This document shows, in pieces, positions 23,028 to 32,994 of a stretch of DNA of 64,000 nt. The notes beneath the pieces were generated by a model. That model did no database searches, was not told the DNA's origin, and worked only from the letters and a program-made list of their open reading frames with translations. The stretch is from Chaetoderma sp. LZ-2023a. Its lineage: Eukaryota; Mollusca; Caudofoveata; Chaetodermatida; Chaetodermatidae. The stretch is taken from positions 74,380,518-74,444,517 of the forward strand of contig CM067366.1 of NCBI GenBank assembly GCA_034401795.1, written 5' to 3'. Each line of letters starts with the position of its first letter. Positions within the stretch are counted from its first letter, which is position 1. Made by a program: the position numbers and the translations under genes.

Positions 23028-25042
23028 GTGCCAGTTATACCCGCCGAGCCAAGACGGAAATGGTTTTCTCTCTCTCTCGTTAAGAAAGGGGGGGGGGAGC
23101 GGACCGCGAGCCGGACAACCCCGTTAGACGTCGAGGCGTCTATGGTGGGTGGAAGGCTTATGCGTTTCGTCGAGGCCTGGCGAGGTGTGACGTCAGACTG
23201 TCTGGTCCTGGGGTGGTTATCCCAGGGGTACATGCCGGAGTGGTGGGACTTTCCGCCGCAGAATCTGTCTTTGGCACCTGTCTCGACACCCGTACCACGG
23301 GACCCAGACAAGTTAGAAGCCGTTCAAAACAAAGTGTCGGGTTTGCTTCTGAAGGGAGCAATAAAACCAGCGAACCAGAACACTCCGGGCTTCTATTCAA
23401 ATATGTTCCTTGTCCCCAAGAGCACAGGGGGATGGAGACCCATACTCAATCTCAGGCCATTAAATTGGTTTATCCATACGCCTCGGTTCCAGATGGAAAC
23501 ACCGAGATCGGTAATGGCGGGATTGAGGAAGGGAATGTGGTGTGTGTCGATCGATCTGAAAGATGCATACTTCCACATTCCTATGAACCGGAGTTGGCAC
23601 AGGTTTCTGAGATTTGCGTTTCAGAATCAAGTATGGGAGTTTACTGTTCTCCCGTTTGGCCTGTCGATAGCTCCGCGGGTTTTCACAAGAGTGGTCCTTG
23701 CGGTGACAGCGTTTCTCAGAAAAAAGAACGTGTCGCTACACACCTACATAGACGACTGGCTGCTCAAAGCAGACTCTGCAGCCAGGTTGAACGTGGATAC
23801 TGCTCTGACTCTGAAGTTACTTTCAGATCTAGGCTGGATAGTCAACAAGGAGAAATCTGTGTTGACACCCACTCAACATTTCGTTTATTTGGGGATGCGA
23901 TTCGATCTCGAGGAGGGCAGGGTTTACCCGTCAGAGCCCAGAGTGGTGTCTCTGTTACCATCCTCAAGAGTTTTCGAGTGGGAAACCACATTCAGGCGAG
24001 GCGGTTTCTTCAGATGCTGGGCATGATGGTCTCCATGGAGCAAGTAATCGAACCCCTGTCAAAACTGGTGCCAGTTTTGGAGCCGATAATATCGCATCTT
24101 GTATGGTGGAAACAGCGTCAGAATCTCCTAGTAGGGGTTTCGCTGCACCTCCCTCGCGCCCAGCTGTCCGTGTACACGGATGCGTCGCTGGAAGGGTGGG
24201 GTGCCTGCCTGGGAGAACACCAGGTCTCCGGCACAGGGACTCTCCTGGAGAGTCAGCTGCATATCAATCTGTTGGAAATGATGGCAGTGGAACTGGCGTT
24301 GGAAGAGTTTCTTCCGATGATCAGGGGCAAGGTGATATTGATACGGTCGGACAATTCGACGGTAGTATCATACATAAATCGCCAAGGCGGGACCAAGTCA
24401 CCCACACTGTACTTGATTCAATGGTGCAGGAATTACTCGGTTGTTTTGAAAGCAGCTCACATTCCTGGGCGATTGAACATTCTGGCGGATGCTTTGTCTC
24501 GCAGACAGAGAATTCTGCCAACAGAATGGTCCCTCAACCCTCCGGTTCTACGAAGGATCTTCGATCATTGGGGCAAACCCAACATGGACTTGTTCGCCAC
24601 AAGGGAAAATGCTCAAATCATGACTTATGTCTCGCCGATTCCAGATCCAAATGCCGTCGATACAGACGCTCTGGCGATAAGCTGGAGAGGGATGCACGCT
24701 TACGCGTACCCACCCACCATCCTACCGAAGGTATTGGTGAAGATCAGGGAGGAACCGTGTCTGGTCCTGCTAATAGCGCCGTATTGGCCAAACAGGGCGT
24801 GGTTCACGGATCTTCTAGATCTGCTGGTGGAAAATCCAGTGCAGTTGCCCGAGATTCCGAACATAATCTCCCAGGCCAAGGGACGCTTCCGACACGAGCG
24901 TCCCGAAATGTTCAGATTGACTGCGTGGATGTTATCAAACAACATTCGACGTCGGAAGGCTTTTCTCGACAAGCTGCTGATTTCATCGTGGCTGCGAGAA
25001 AGAGGTCAGACTTTCTCTGTGAGCTGTTCTTTTCAGGACTAG
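23028..25042 (+). CDS. DIRS A pol: reverse transcriptase and RNase H, one frameshift near 23970
   Basis: The RT spans 23310-23960: IKPANQNTPGFYSNMFLVPK, GGWRPILNLRPLN, CVSIDLKDAYFHIP (first Asp), LPFGLSIAPRVFT and HTYIDDWLLKA (catalytic YIDD). Around 23965-23990 the frame shifts by one and continues as QARRFLQMLGMM. RNase H lies at 24160-24510: VYTDASLEGWGAC (Asp), INLLEMMAVELAL (Glu), LIRSDNSTVVSYINRQ (Asp) and NILADALSRRQ (Asp). The last part contains MDLFATRENAQ, DALAISW and LLIAPYWPNRAWF, a segment reported in DIRS pol as a putative methyltransferase-like domain; I cannot confirm that activity. The stop is at 25042. The shift is probably a one-base indel. The ATG at 23028 is simply the first in frame. 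Confidence 0.9.
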
Positions 25043-25845
25043 CTCCCGTCACAATTGCTGGATACAAGTCAGCTTTGGCATCAGTTATCCCTTATCTAGC
25101 CAACAGAGATAGTCCAGAGGTGGCCCAGTTAAATGTGATGGTGGAGGGAATGAGCAATCTCCGACCGAGACAACCGGTAGTCATTCCAGCCTGGAGTCTA
25201 TCTTTAGTGCTTAATGTACTGGCCAAGCACCCTTTCGAACCGTTGCGTTCGGCTAGTCTAAAGCATTTGACTCTAAAGGCAGTTTTTCTATTGGCAGCTT
25301 CCTCAGCTAGAAGGCGCAGTGGGATCCATGCGCTTTCGGCAGAGAGGGACCGATTTATTGTCTCCGGAGAGGGTCTGCGTCTTCTGCCAAGAGCAGAGTT
25401 TATGTCAAAGAATCAATCTTTGAGATATCCCGGCAAACCGATCATAATACCGAAGTTAACTAGGTTTGATCGCGATGCCAGTGTCTGGTCCCCGGTCCAT
25501 GCTTTGACTAAGTACAGAAAATGGACTGACTCATTACGGTCGAACGATAGACATCTGTGGATCTGCCATAAAAAGCCTTATGGCGCCGCATCCATGGATA
25601 CTATCTCTCGTTGGGTAGTCGAATGCATTCAGACTACTCATGAGATGGCGACTGGGCACCAGGTGCAAGGCACAAGGGCACACGATGCTAGAGGAATAGC
25701 CGTCTCGACCACCCTTTACAGTGGTGTTCCGTTAGAGGACATCATGGCCGTTGCACAATGGCACTGTGAGTCCTCATTTACAGATTACTATATGATGGAT
25801 GTGTCAGACTCAGCCAATCCACTCGCTTTAGCTGTTTTGAGATGA
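24900..25845 (+). CDS. DIRS A tyrosine recombinase
   Basis: A frame open since 24103 becomes protein-like near 24900, overlapping the end of pol by about 140 bp, as in DIRS1. An N-terminal core-binding helix (SRQAADFIVAARKRSDF, then VTIAGYKSALASVIPYL) is followed by the catalytic domain: SSARRRSGIHAL (first Arg), RAHDARGIAVS (the H-x-x-R box), AVAQWHCESSFTDYYM (Trp/His and the nucleophilic Tyr). The stop is at 25845. The enzyme would recombine a circular DNA intermediate into the genome, replacing the integrase of LTR elements. No stops or missing catalytic residues are seen, so the domain may be functional. The true start is not visible; the protein could come from a frameshift or re-initiation. 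Confidence 0.9.
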
Positions 25846-25849
25846 TAGT

Positions 25850-26344
25850 TAAGTGACCACACTGCTTTTCACCCTTTTTTTCACTTTGGTAAGAAAAGAA
25901 CCTAAAGCATGCATGGTCGAGCGTGAGGATGACAACCAGATTGTGTCACTGATGGCCGGACCAGTGAATGGTTGGAAGCGGTACGTCTGAAGTCCAATTA
26001 TCATAAGGTAATTCATTAGTGAGAGTTTTTTGTATTATGTCTATATATCATGTTCATTCATCTTATATATTCATGCTCATTCCCAGGCTAATACATGTGG
26101 ATATGCAAGGAGCAGGTAACCCTCTTGGCATATTTGTGTTTCAGGCGAGATACATGTTCGTGAGTTCTCTCCCTTTTCTTAGGAGAAAAGGGGGGGGGCA
26201 TTGACGCGAATGTGATTCGGTTCCGATAACTTGACGGTCCTTTTAGGTCTCCGTTAGTCAAGTTGATAAGTCTAAATCTTTCTCCAAGGGGCAAAAGTAG
26301 CATTTATGGCTTGCCCCTTCCCACCAGGTTACTGACCAAATCTG
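25850..26344 (+). other. DIRS A 3' noncoding region
   Basis: About 500 bp between the recombinase stop and the internal complementary region. It is T-rich with no gene. It contains a short inverted C-T / G8 stretch (CTTTTCTTAGGAGAAAAG) near 26180. Confidence 0.4.
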
Positions 26345-26448
26345 GTGTATATCAGAAGTAACAGAATGGTGAGTATTGATCGAAGGAGAATGCAGGAAAT
26401 GTCAATTTCACTTTCTCCGAGATCTAACAATACTCACCATTCTGTTAC
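26345..26448 (+). repeat. DIRS A internal complementary region
   Basis: The first half (TATATCAGAAGTAACAGAAT through GATCGAAGGAGA) is the reverse complement of the left terminus. The second half (ATGCAGGAAATGTCAATTT through CATTCTGTTAC) is the reverse complement of the right terminus. The junction therefore records both element ends fused, the template proposed to complete circular DIRS DNA. Confidence 0.88.
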
Positions 26449-26503
26449 GGACCCAGCCTCCCAGCCCCACGGAGGCAAGCCATGGATTTCTCTTGTTTGG
26501 TGG

Positions 26504-26701
26504 CTATGCAAACAATATGAGCTCTATGGTAGACGGGTACTCAGCAGTTGGGAGCCAAGTACCCGGTTCCAAGGAGTCGGTAAAGCTTTCTAAGTCTATA
26601 GTCCTAGAGCCAGCTGTCAGGGCCAGCTGTATATCAGAAGTAACAGAATGGTGAATATTGTTAGATCTCAGAGAAAGGGAAATTGACATTTCCTGCATTC
26701 T
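26504..26701 (-). repeat. DIRS A right inverted terminal repeat with extension
   Basis: 26504-26660 mirrors the left repeat. The extra 41 bp (to TTCCTGCAT) have no left-hand partner but occur complemented in the internal complementary region. A longer right terminal repeat is known for DIRS1. Confidence 0.88.
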
Positions 26702-27254
26702 TTAGCAGATTACCATATTTAGAGATCTCTTATTAAGTATGTTTTTACATAATCTCTAGATGAGCGGATATCCTCAATTTCCGTGTTTATATAGAGGATT
26801 AGTCTGATTAAGACAATAGGCGTAATTCTTGCGGCAGTTTTCGCAAATGCGGGAATCCCACGTTCTTCACGACCAGGCAAGAATTACGTCCTAAGTAGAC
26901 AAAGGCCAAAGGTTTTCAGAAAAAGCCTGTAATATGACTTCTGGTAAGTCAGTCTAAAGACCACATAAGTCTTGAGGGGGTGCATTACCCTCATGCAGTG
27001 GCGTCGGTGACGGATGTTATCGATAATTCATCCCATGCAAGGTAAAGCCAGTTATGTTAAGAGATCTTCGATCTCTATGTCCGCTCGCGTTATTGCTCCT
27101 GGCTTGTCCGGACAAGCGGGTTCTAAATCCGGATTGTCTTCTGGTTTGACCGGACATCGGTTATGAGCTCTATGATTGTTTTGGCTTAGCTAGACATTCG
27201 GAGTCTCATTTTCATCTGGCTGTTTCTTCTTATATTTTCCGGTTCCATTTTTTT

Positions 27255-27725
27255 CCGTTTCTGGTAGTAGTGTATCTGTTAGATCCGGCCAAGCATCTGT
27301 TAACTTTTTCTGGTCCCGGTTATTTCCGCATCCATTTCCGGTAGGAGTGTTTCTGCCTTCGGTTTGAGAAGTGCTTTTCAGGGTCTGTTAGATCTGGTCA
27401 AGCATCCGTTATCTATTTCTGGTTCCGGTTATTTCGCTTCAGTTTCCGGTAGTAGTGTTGCTGCTTCCGGTTTGAGAGGTGCTTTCCGGGTTGATTAGAT
27501 CCGGTCAAGCTTCCGTCTTCAATTTCCGGTTCCAGTTTTTCCGTTTCCGAGTATGTATCGGCTTCTGGTAGGAGAGGTGCTTTTCCGGGTCTGTTAGATC
27601 CTGCTAAGCATCCTACTTCCATTTCCGGTTCCGGTTTTGTTGTATCGGTTTCCGGTAGTAGTGCTTCCACTTCCGGTTTGAGAGGCACTGTCCGGGTTTG
27701 TTAAAGCCGGCTAAGCATTCTAATT
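27255..27725 (+). repeat. About 110-bp tandem repeats inside DIRS B' gag region, about 5 copies
   Basis: The phrase (T/C)TGTTAGATCCGG-x-CAAGC recurs with variation near 27267, 27385, 27495, 27600 and 27700, each followed by TTCCGGTTCCGG and a GTAG(T/G)AG block. Element B has a related but more decayed stretch at 42340-42980. Confidence 0.7.
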
Positions 27726-27940
27726 CCATTTCCGGTTTATCAGTTTTTACTGATTCTCTTTCTGGGAGTTATTTTTTAGCATATGGTTATGAATTGCCTG
27801 ATCGTTCAGATTCTTCTTCTAATAATAATTCCTTAGTCCTGACTCAATTTGTTTCGCGCTATTCTTCCTACTTTTCTTTTATAATATGTCTGCTCGAAAT
27901 TTTCTTTAGTCTTGCTTTTCCAATCTTCCCTCTTTTTTTA

Positions 27941-28915
27941 TTCTTTGGCTATCCCTACTTCTCGGGGGTTCCTCACTTTCCTTTTTCTGCTTATTCTAGT
28001 CTTGTTTCTACGTATCATGTCTTCTTTTTTTCATCTTCTTTTTCCTCCACTGTTCTTTCAAATTCTTCTATTCCTCCTTATTCTTCCACTTCTTTTTCAC
28101 CTTTTTTCTTCTATATCCTATTGTGTCTGTTTTTCTTTCTAAGAAACTAGATTTCTATTTGTTGTCTCTGGTTTAGTGTTCTATTTGTTTTCTGTAATCT
28201 GTGATTCCTCGCTCAATCACTCTTCTTTTTCCGCTGGTCTTTTCTATTCTCTCTAGATTCTATTCCTGGATCAGTCGAGGTCAAGGATCTGATGAGGTTT
28301 TACCTGATCAGCGCCTCTTCGAATGATTAGTCCTCGGTTCATCAATGGATAGCTTGTCTCTCTCAGTCTTCCTCTTCAGGATGAGGTTTTTTTCTCGTCT
28401 GTCCCTTTTCTTGTTCTCCTAGTGTTCTCTCTTTCTCATTCTTTGGCTATCCTTCCTTTGCTGACTTTCCTTCTTCTGTTTATCCTAGTGTTGCTTCTTC
28501 GTATCACCTTTTCTTTTTTCATCTTCTTTTTCCTCCTCTGTTCCTTCTAATTCTCTTCTTTCTTATTCTTCCGCTTCTTCATCTTTGTTCGTCTAGATCC
28601 AATTGTGTCTGTTTTTCTTTCTCTGAAAATAGTTTTCTATTTGTTGTCTCTGGCTTAGTGTTCTCTTTGTTTTCTGTAATTTGGGATTCCTTGCTCAATC
28701 GCTCTTCTGTTTCCGCTAGTCTTTTCTATTGTCTCTAGATTCTATTCCTGGATCAGTCGAGGTCAGGGATCTGAGGAGGTTTTACCCGATCAGGGCCTCT
28801 TCAGATGATTGGTCCTCAGCTCATCAATGGATAGTTTCTTGTCTCTCTCTCTCTCTCACTCTTCCTCTTCAGGATGATTTTTTTCTCGCCTGTTCCTTTT
28901 TTTTTTTGTTCTAGT
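27941..28915 (+). repeat. Tandem duplication of about 480-500 bp in DIRS B'
   Basis: TTCTTTGGCTATCC at 27941 recurs at 28439, and TATTCCTGGATCAGTCGAGG at 28261 recurs at 28743. Between them the two units match almost throughout, including TTTGTTGTCTCTGG and CATCAATGGATAG. Element B shows one such unit at 43080-43600. Confidence 0.75.
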
Positions 28916-30136
28916 GTTCTTTCAGTCTATTTCTAGTTTGAAGGATTTCGCTAAGGTTGAGTCTTCGGGTCTTTTTAGTTGGGAATCTGTATGTAGGGCA
29001 CAGATTACATCAGCCATTTTTCTAGCTCTTATTTCGGAAGATTTATTCTTTAGGCGCAGGAGAGAGAGGTGATCAGAGTCCCTCCTGAGGTTCTTGGATA
29101 TTCTCCAGCCACCGCCTTTAGAGGCTCTTTGAACTTGTAGAGAGACTCTTCTGTTAAGAGTCCTCTTTAATCCTTCCATTGAGGAAGAGTCTTAGGCCTG
29201 ATGAGTTTGGCGCTTATCCTTCTAGGATAATTACCAATTCTTCTCTGTCTTCAGGTTCTAAAGTCCAATCCGAGGAGGAGGATCGATCTGACTTCTTTTT
29301 TGCTCATTGTCCTAGATCCCAAGTCCGGCAGTCCACTCCTTCTCAGGTGAGAAGGGCTAGTCTTTTTTTGTGGACCGTGATCTAGTCATAGAGGTCGTTC
29401 CTTTAAAGGTTTCAGAGTAAAAGACTCTGATGGGATGGTTGTAGCCTGGGTAGGCCTATCCCTTTCTCTTTTCCTATTTTATCCCTTCCTCTTCCATTGC
29501 CTTTGGATCTGTTGGTGTTCCCCTTTCCTCCCAGCGTGCTAGTAGGACGGTGCCTGTCTCTATTTTTGGGAGACTTGGTAAGCCCTCGTTCAGGTCCCCT
29601 GGATCATAGATCCTCGCTGGGGATTTTTCGCACCTTCCTGGATATTTCATCCTCCTCAGTCCTTCCTTTCTAGGTGGACTCAGTTTCCTTCCTTCCCAGT
29701 GTAGATGGGAGCCCTAGAGGATGGCAGGGTTCGTACGCATACATGTATGGAAGTCTGGAAAAAGTATGGAAAATTAGGAACGCCTTTTCCAGGGCTGGAA
29801 AAAGTATGGAAATTCCAATTTTGGGCCAACTGGTATGGAAAAATATTGGCAATCCTAATTTTTCCGACCGCAATCTTTTTGTTTACGAACGAAATCTCGC
29901 ATTTCCGCCAATCTTGCCAGAATCTAATTCGATCGGGTCCCGGTCTCGTCTTGCAATAGAAAACCGCCTATTACCGGGAACATCTCACGGTTGTTGAGCA
30001 ATACGGGTTCTGAACATGTTCAAGTACAACGCAATAAAGATGAGTGAATCGGCAGTCGTCTGTCAAATAGTACAGTGTTAGAAGCCGAAACAATGAAATA
30101 ATTTGAGAGATTGCCGTTTTTTGTGATACAGTAAAG

Positions 30137-30361
30137 ATGGGAAAGTGCAAATATGCTAGTGTTTGGGAAACTATTAATAAATATAACGATTTTACCGGAC
30201 AACTCGCGTGACAAATGTAGTGTTTGTAATAAGTTGTTTGACATGGGGAATATGGGCGAAGCGGCTATTGTTAACCACATGCCGGGGAAAAAACATGAGA
30301 CACTGACAGAAGTTCGTCTAAAGCCAGCGCCGAAAGTTACGGATTTCTTTGGTTCACGGTA
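30137..30361 (+). pseudogene. BED-like zinc-finger exon of the hAT-like element, frameshifted
   Basis: It starts MGKCKYASVW and, after a one-base shift near 30205, continues RDKCSVCNKLFDMGNMGE, then VNHMPGKKHE: a C-x-x-C ... H-x-x-x-x-x-H finger. A Pro-rich tail ends TDFFGS before a strong donor, CACG/gtaaga. Such an exon normally precedes a transposase exon, which is missing here. Confidence 0.6.
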
Positions 30362-30832
30362 AGAATATTTTACATTTTCACATTGATAGTACCAGAATCA
30401 TTTAGAAGCGTAGCAATTTTATATCGCCCAACGTTAGATGATCCCAACTTTGCCCTCTTATCGTGAGGCCTCTTGTGTTGGCTCGTCATCGAGTGAAAAT
30501 AATGAATTCCTGTTACTATGGCGATCATTTAGAAGCGTGGTGATTTTATATCGCCCATTGTTAGATGATCCCAACTTTGCACTGAGTCACAGTAAAATAT
30601 TATTGACTGTCCGATAGCTCTTTCGTATCGCGAGGCCTCTTATGTTGCCGCATTTTCAAGTGAAAATAATGAGGTTCCTACTGTTGCTATGGCGATATGA
30701 TCAGCTATGGTAAATTTAAATTAAATTAGTGTATATGTGCAGGGTTTAACTTGTTATCTAAAGGTGGGGGTGGTGGGGTGAGGGTGGCCCTCAACAAATA
30801 AATGTGGGTGTCTCAAGCTCAACTTTGCATGA

Positions 30833-30925
30833 TAGCTGTTGAATATTTTGAAAAGAATTTGACTGGAAACTATTGCTGCAACAGTTTCCAGTCAAATTAT
30901 TTTCAAAATATTCAACAACAAATGT
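30833..30925. repeat. Foldback family F2 copy
   Basis: Arms GTTGAATATTTTGAAAAGAA and its complement ending TTTTCAAAATATTCAAC, with CAGTCAAAT next to them and a short loop GCTGCAACAG. Inserted inside the hAT-like element. Confidence 0.85.
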
Positions 30926-31152
30926 GCTGCAGTAATGAAATTCACTGAGCCACTCCTAGAAAATATACAGTTCCCAGAGACACTCATAGACAATATACTG
31001 TTCCCAATCTAGATTTTGGGGATATATGCCCTCAAAAAGTCCCTTTATAATGAGAAATCCTGTGTATGTGTGACACACTGTGTGTGTATGTTGATATTTC
31101 TGGCTATATTAGATTAAGATAACTCCTATGATCTTTTAATAGTGTGTTTTGA

Positions 31153-31256
31153 TAGGATAGCTGTTGAATATTTTGAAAATAATTTGACTGGAAACTATTG
31201 CTGCTTAAAACAGCAACAGTTTCCAGTGAAATTATTTTCAAAATATTCAACAAAAA
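31153..31256. repeat. Foldback family F2 copy
   Basis: Arms flank the loop CTGCTTAAAACAGCAAC. It is about 300 bp from the previous copy and in the same host element. TGATAGGATAGCTGTTGAAT before it repeats TGATAGCTGTTGAAT before the earlier copy, so the pair may come from a local duplication. Confidence 0.85.
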
Positions 31257-31574
31257 ATGTGCTGCTGTAATGGAATTCATATCTGTGTGCGCGCTGTGCT
31301 TTGACATTCTTGTGACAATTATTTTTATATGCAGTTTGTTATTGTCCTCGGGTCTTCCACTACTGCGGTTGCTTCAGTTACACAGGCAAATGTGCACACG
31401 CTGTGTTTTGATATTCTTGTTTTATAAAGTTTAATAAAGTTTATTTATGATGAACTTTGTAACTGTGTTTGTTTTTTGTCTGGTTGAAAGTCCCAAAATG
31501 AGGCATGGAAATTTGAAATTGAGTCTGGAAAAGGTATGGAATTTAATTCTGCTGAGGGTGTATGAACCCTGGGA

Positions 31575-32333
<759 letters not shown>

Positions 32334-32439
32334 CTATGTAGGGGTCCACCGTCTATATAGACTCTGCCTTTGGTGGACCACCTGTTGTGATATTACAAAT
32401 TGTACATTTTATATCAAAATAAATTAACTTGAACTTGGA

Positions 32440-32885
32440 AACAGCAAGTCAATAGTGAATAGAGCGATTAACTACAATGTCACTGCTGACCTAAAAGAAA
32501 GCCTGTCCAACTAGGCATCAGCAAGATATGTGAATCCAGTGACAGTTGGAATAGGGAAACCACATCCAGTCTGGTGAACAGTTTCTTTTAGAACAGTGCG
32601 TGCCCACTTTGTGGGAAAGATGTGGAAGACTGGCTGCACTTTCTAATCCAATTTCACAAGTTAGCAAGCTACAGAAGTCAGCCACTCAATGATATGGAAC
32701 AGCTTGTCATCGATTCGGCATCACCTGGAACTTGGCAGATATTAGCTGCAGACATTGACCTTCTACTGCAGCTCGTCCTAGATGCATCTCATCTTGCTTG
32801 GCTTATTGGGGACAAGCTGCCCATTGCGATTGAACCTCTCCAGAAATTTTTCTTTCCTGCTTCACGACAAACATTGTGCAATAAT
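32440..32885 (+). pseudogene. LINE C-terminal fragment with zinc-knuckle motif
   Basis: The translation gives CPLCGKDVEDWLHFLIQFHK, then a helix (LLLQLVLDASHLAWLIG), matching the C-x-x-C ... E-D-x-x-HFL end module of non-LTR ORF2 proteins. The usual final Cys (C-P) is replaced by Gln/Phe. No RT precedes it, so it is a 5'-truncated copy. Confidence 0.6.
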
Positions 32886-32994
32886 AAATACTGTTGCTAG
32901 TATTGACCTTTGAAGAAAAACAAAGACATTAAAAGCAACAAAACAGTCTCTTAGCCACTAACCTTTGACTTAGTTACATTCTTACTAAATGTAG

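Larger units (their letters stand above)
19846..26701 (+). mobile_element. DIRS-like tyrosine-recombinase retrotransposon A, about 6.85 kb
   Basis: The element is bounded by inverted terminal repeats (19857-20014 and 26504-26660, about 158 bp, about three mismatches over the central 115 bp). Outside them lie a short left extension (about 11 bp) and a longer right extension (about 41 bp). An internal complementary region at 26345-26448 joins the complements of both termini. It encodes a gag-like region, RT, RNase H and a tyrosine recombinase in overlapping frames, with no integrase, protease or target duplication. This is the DIRS1 architecture. The element is visibly richer in G+C than all flanking DNA. 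The closely matching termini and few coding lesions suggest recent insertion. Confidence 0.93.
26703..29690 (+). mobile_element. DIRS-like element B', gag-like body after the A insertion, 3'-truncated
   Basis: Downstream of element A, B-type sequence resumes. TAGTCTTGAGG and GCAGTGG phrases near 26965-27000 match B at 42270-42310. CCGGTCAG/GATCTGA(A/G)GAGGTTTT matches 43555. TGCCTTTGGATC...GCCTGTCTCT and CATCCTCCTC near 29495-29655 match B at 44690-44830. The frames are broken, and no RT, RNase H, recombinase or right terminal repeat follows, so the 3' half is lost before 29725, where a hAT-like element starts. The coding strand is strikingly T/C-rich. I could not place a single clean gag frame. 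Confidence 0.65.
29725..31571 (+). mobile_element. hAT-like element with zinc-finger exon but no transposase
   Basis: The left end CAGGGTTCGTAC and the right end GTATGAACCCTG form terminal inverted repeats with subterminal TCTGGAAAA(A/G)GTATGGAA at both ends. The ends and the BED-like exon inside suggest hAT. No exact 8-bp target duplication is visible (GAGGATGG left, GGATGAGT right). The only coding remnant is the exon at 30137-30361. The interior beyond it holds two foldback repeats and no transposase, so this is an internally deleted, non-autonomous copy. Confidence 0.65.

Noticed and set aside
23213-23960. Early part of the frame that later encodes RNase H
   Set aside because: Before the frameshift near 23970 it is out of frame with the RT motifs, so it is not protein-coding there.
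19846-26701. Retrovirus or LTR (gypsy-like) element
   Set aside because: Termini are inverted rather than direct, there is no protease or DDE integrase, and a tyrosine recombinase follows RNase H.
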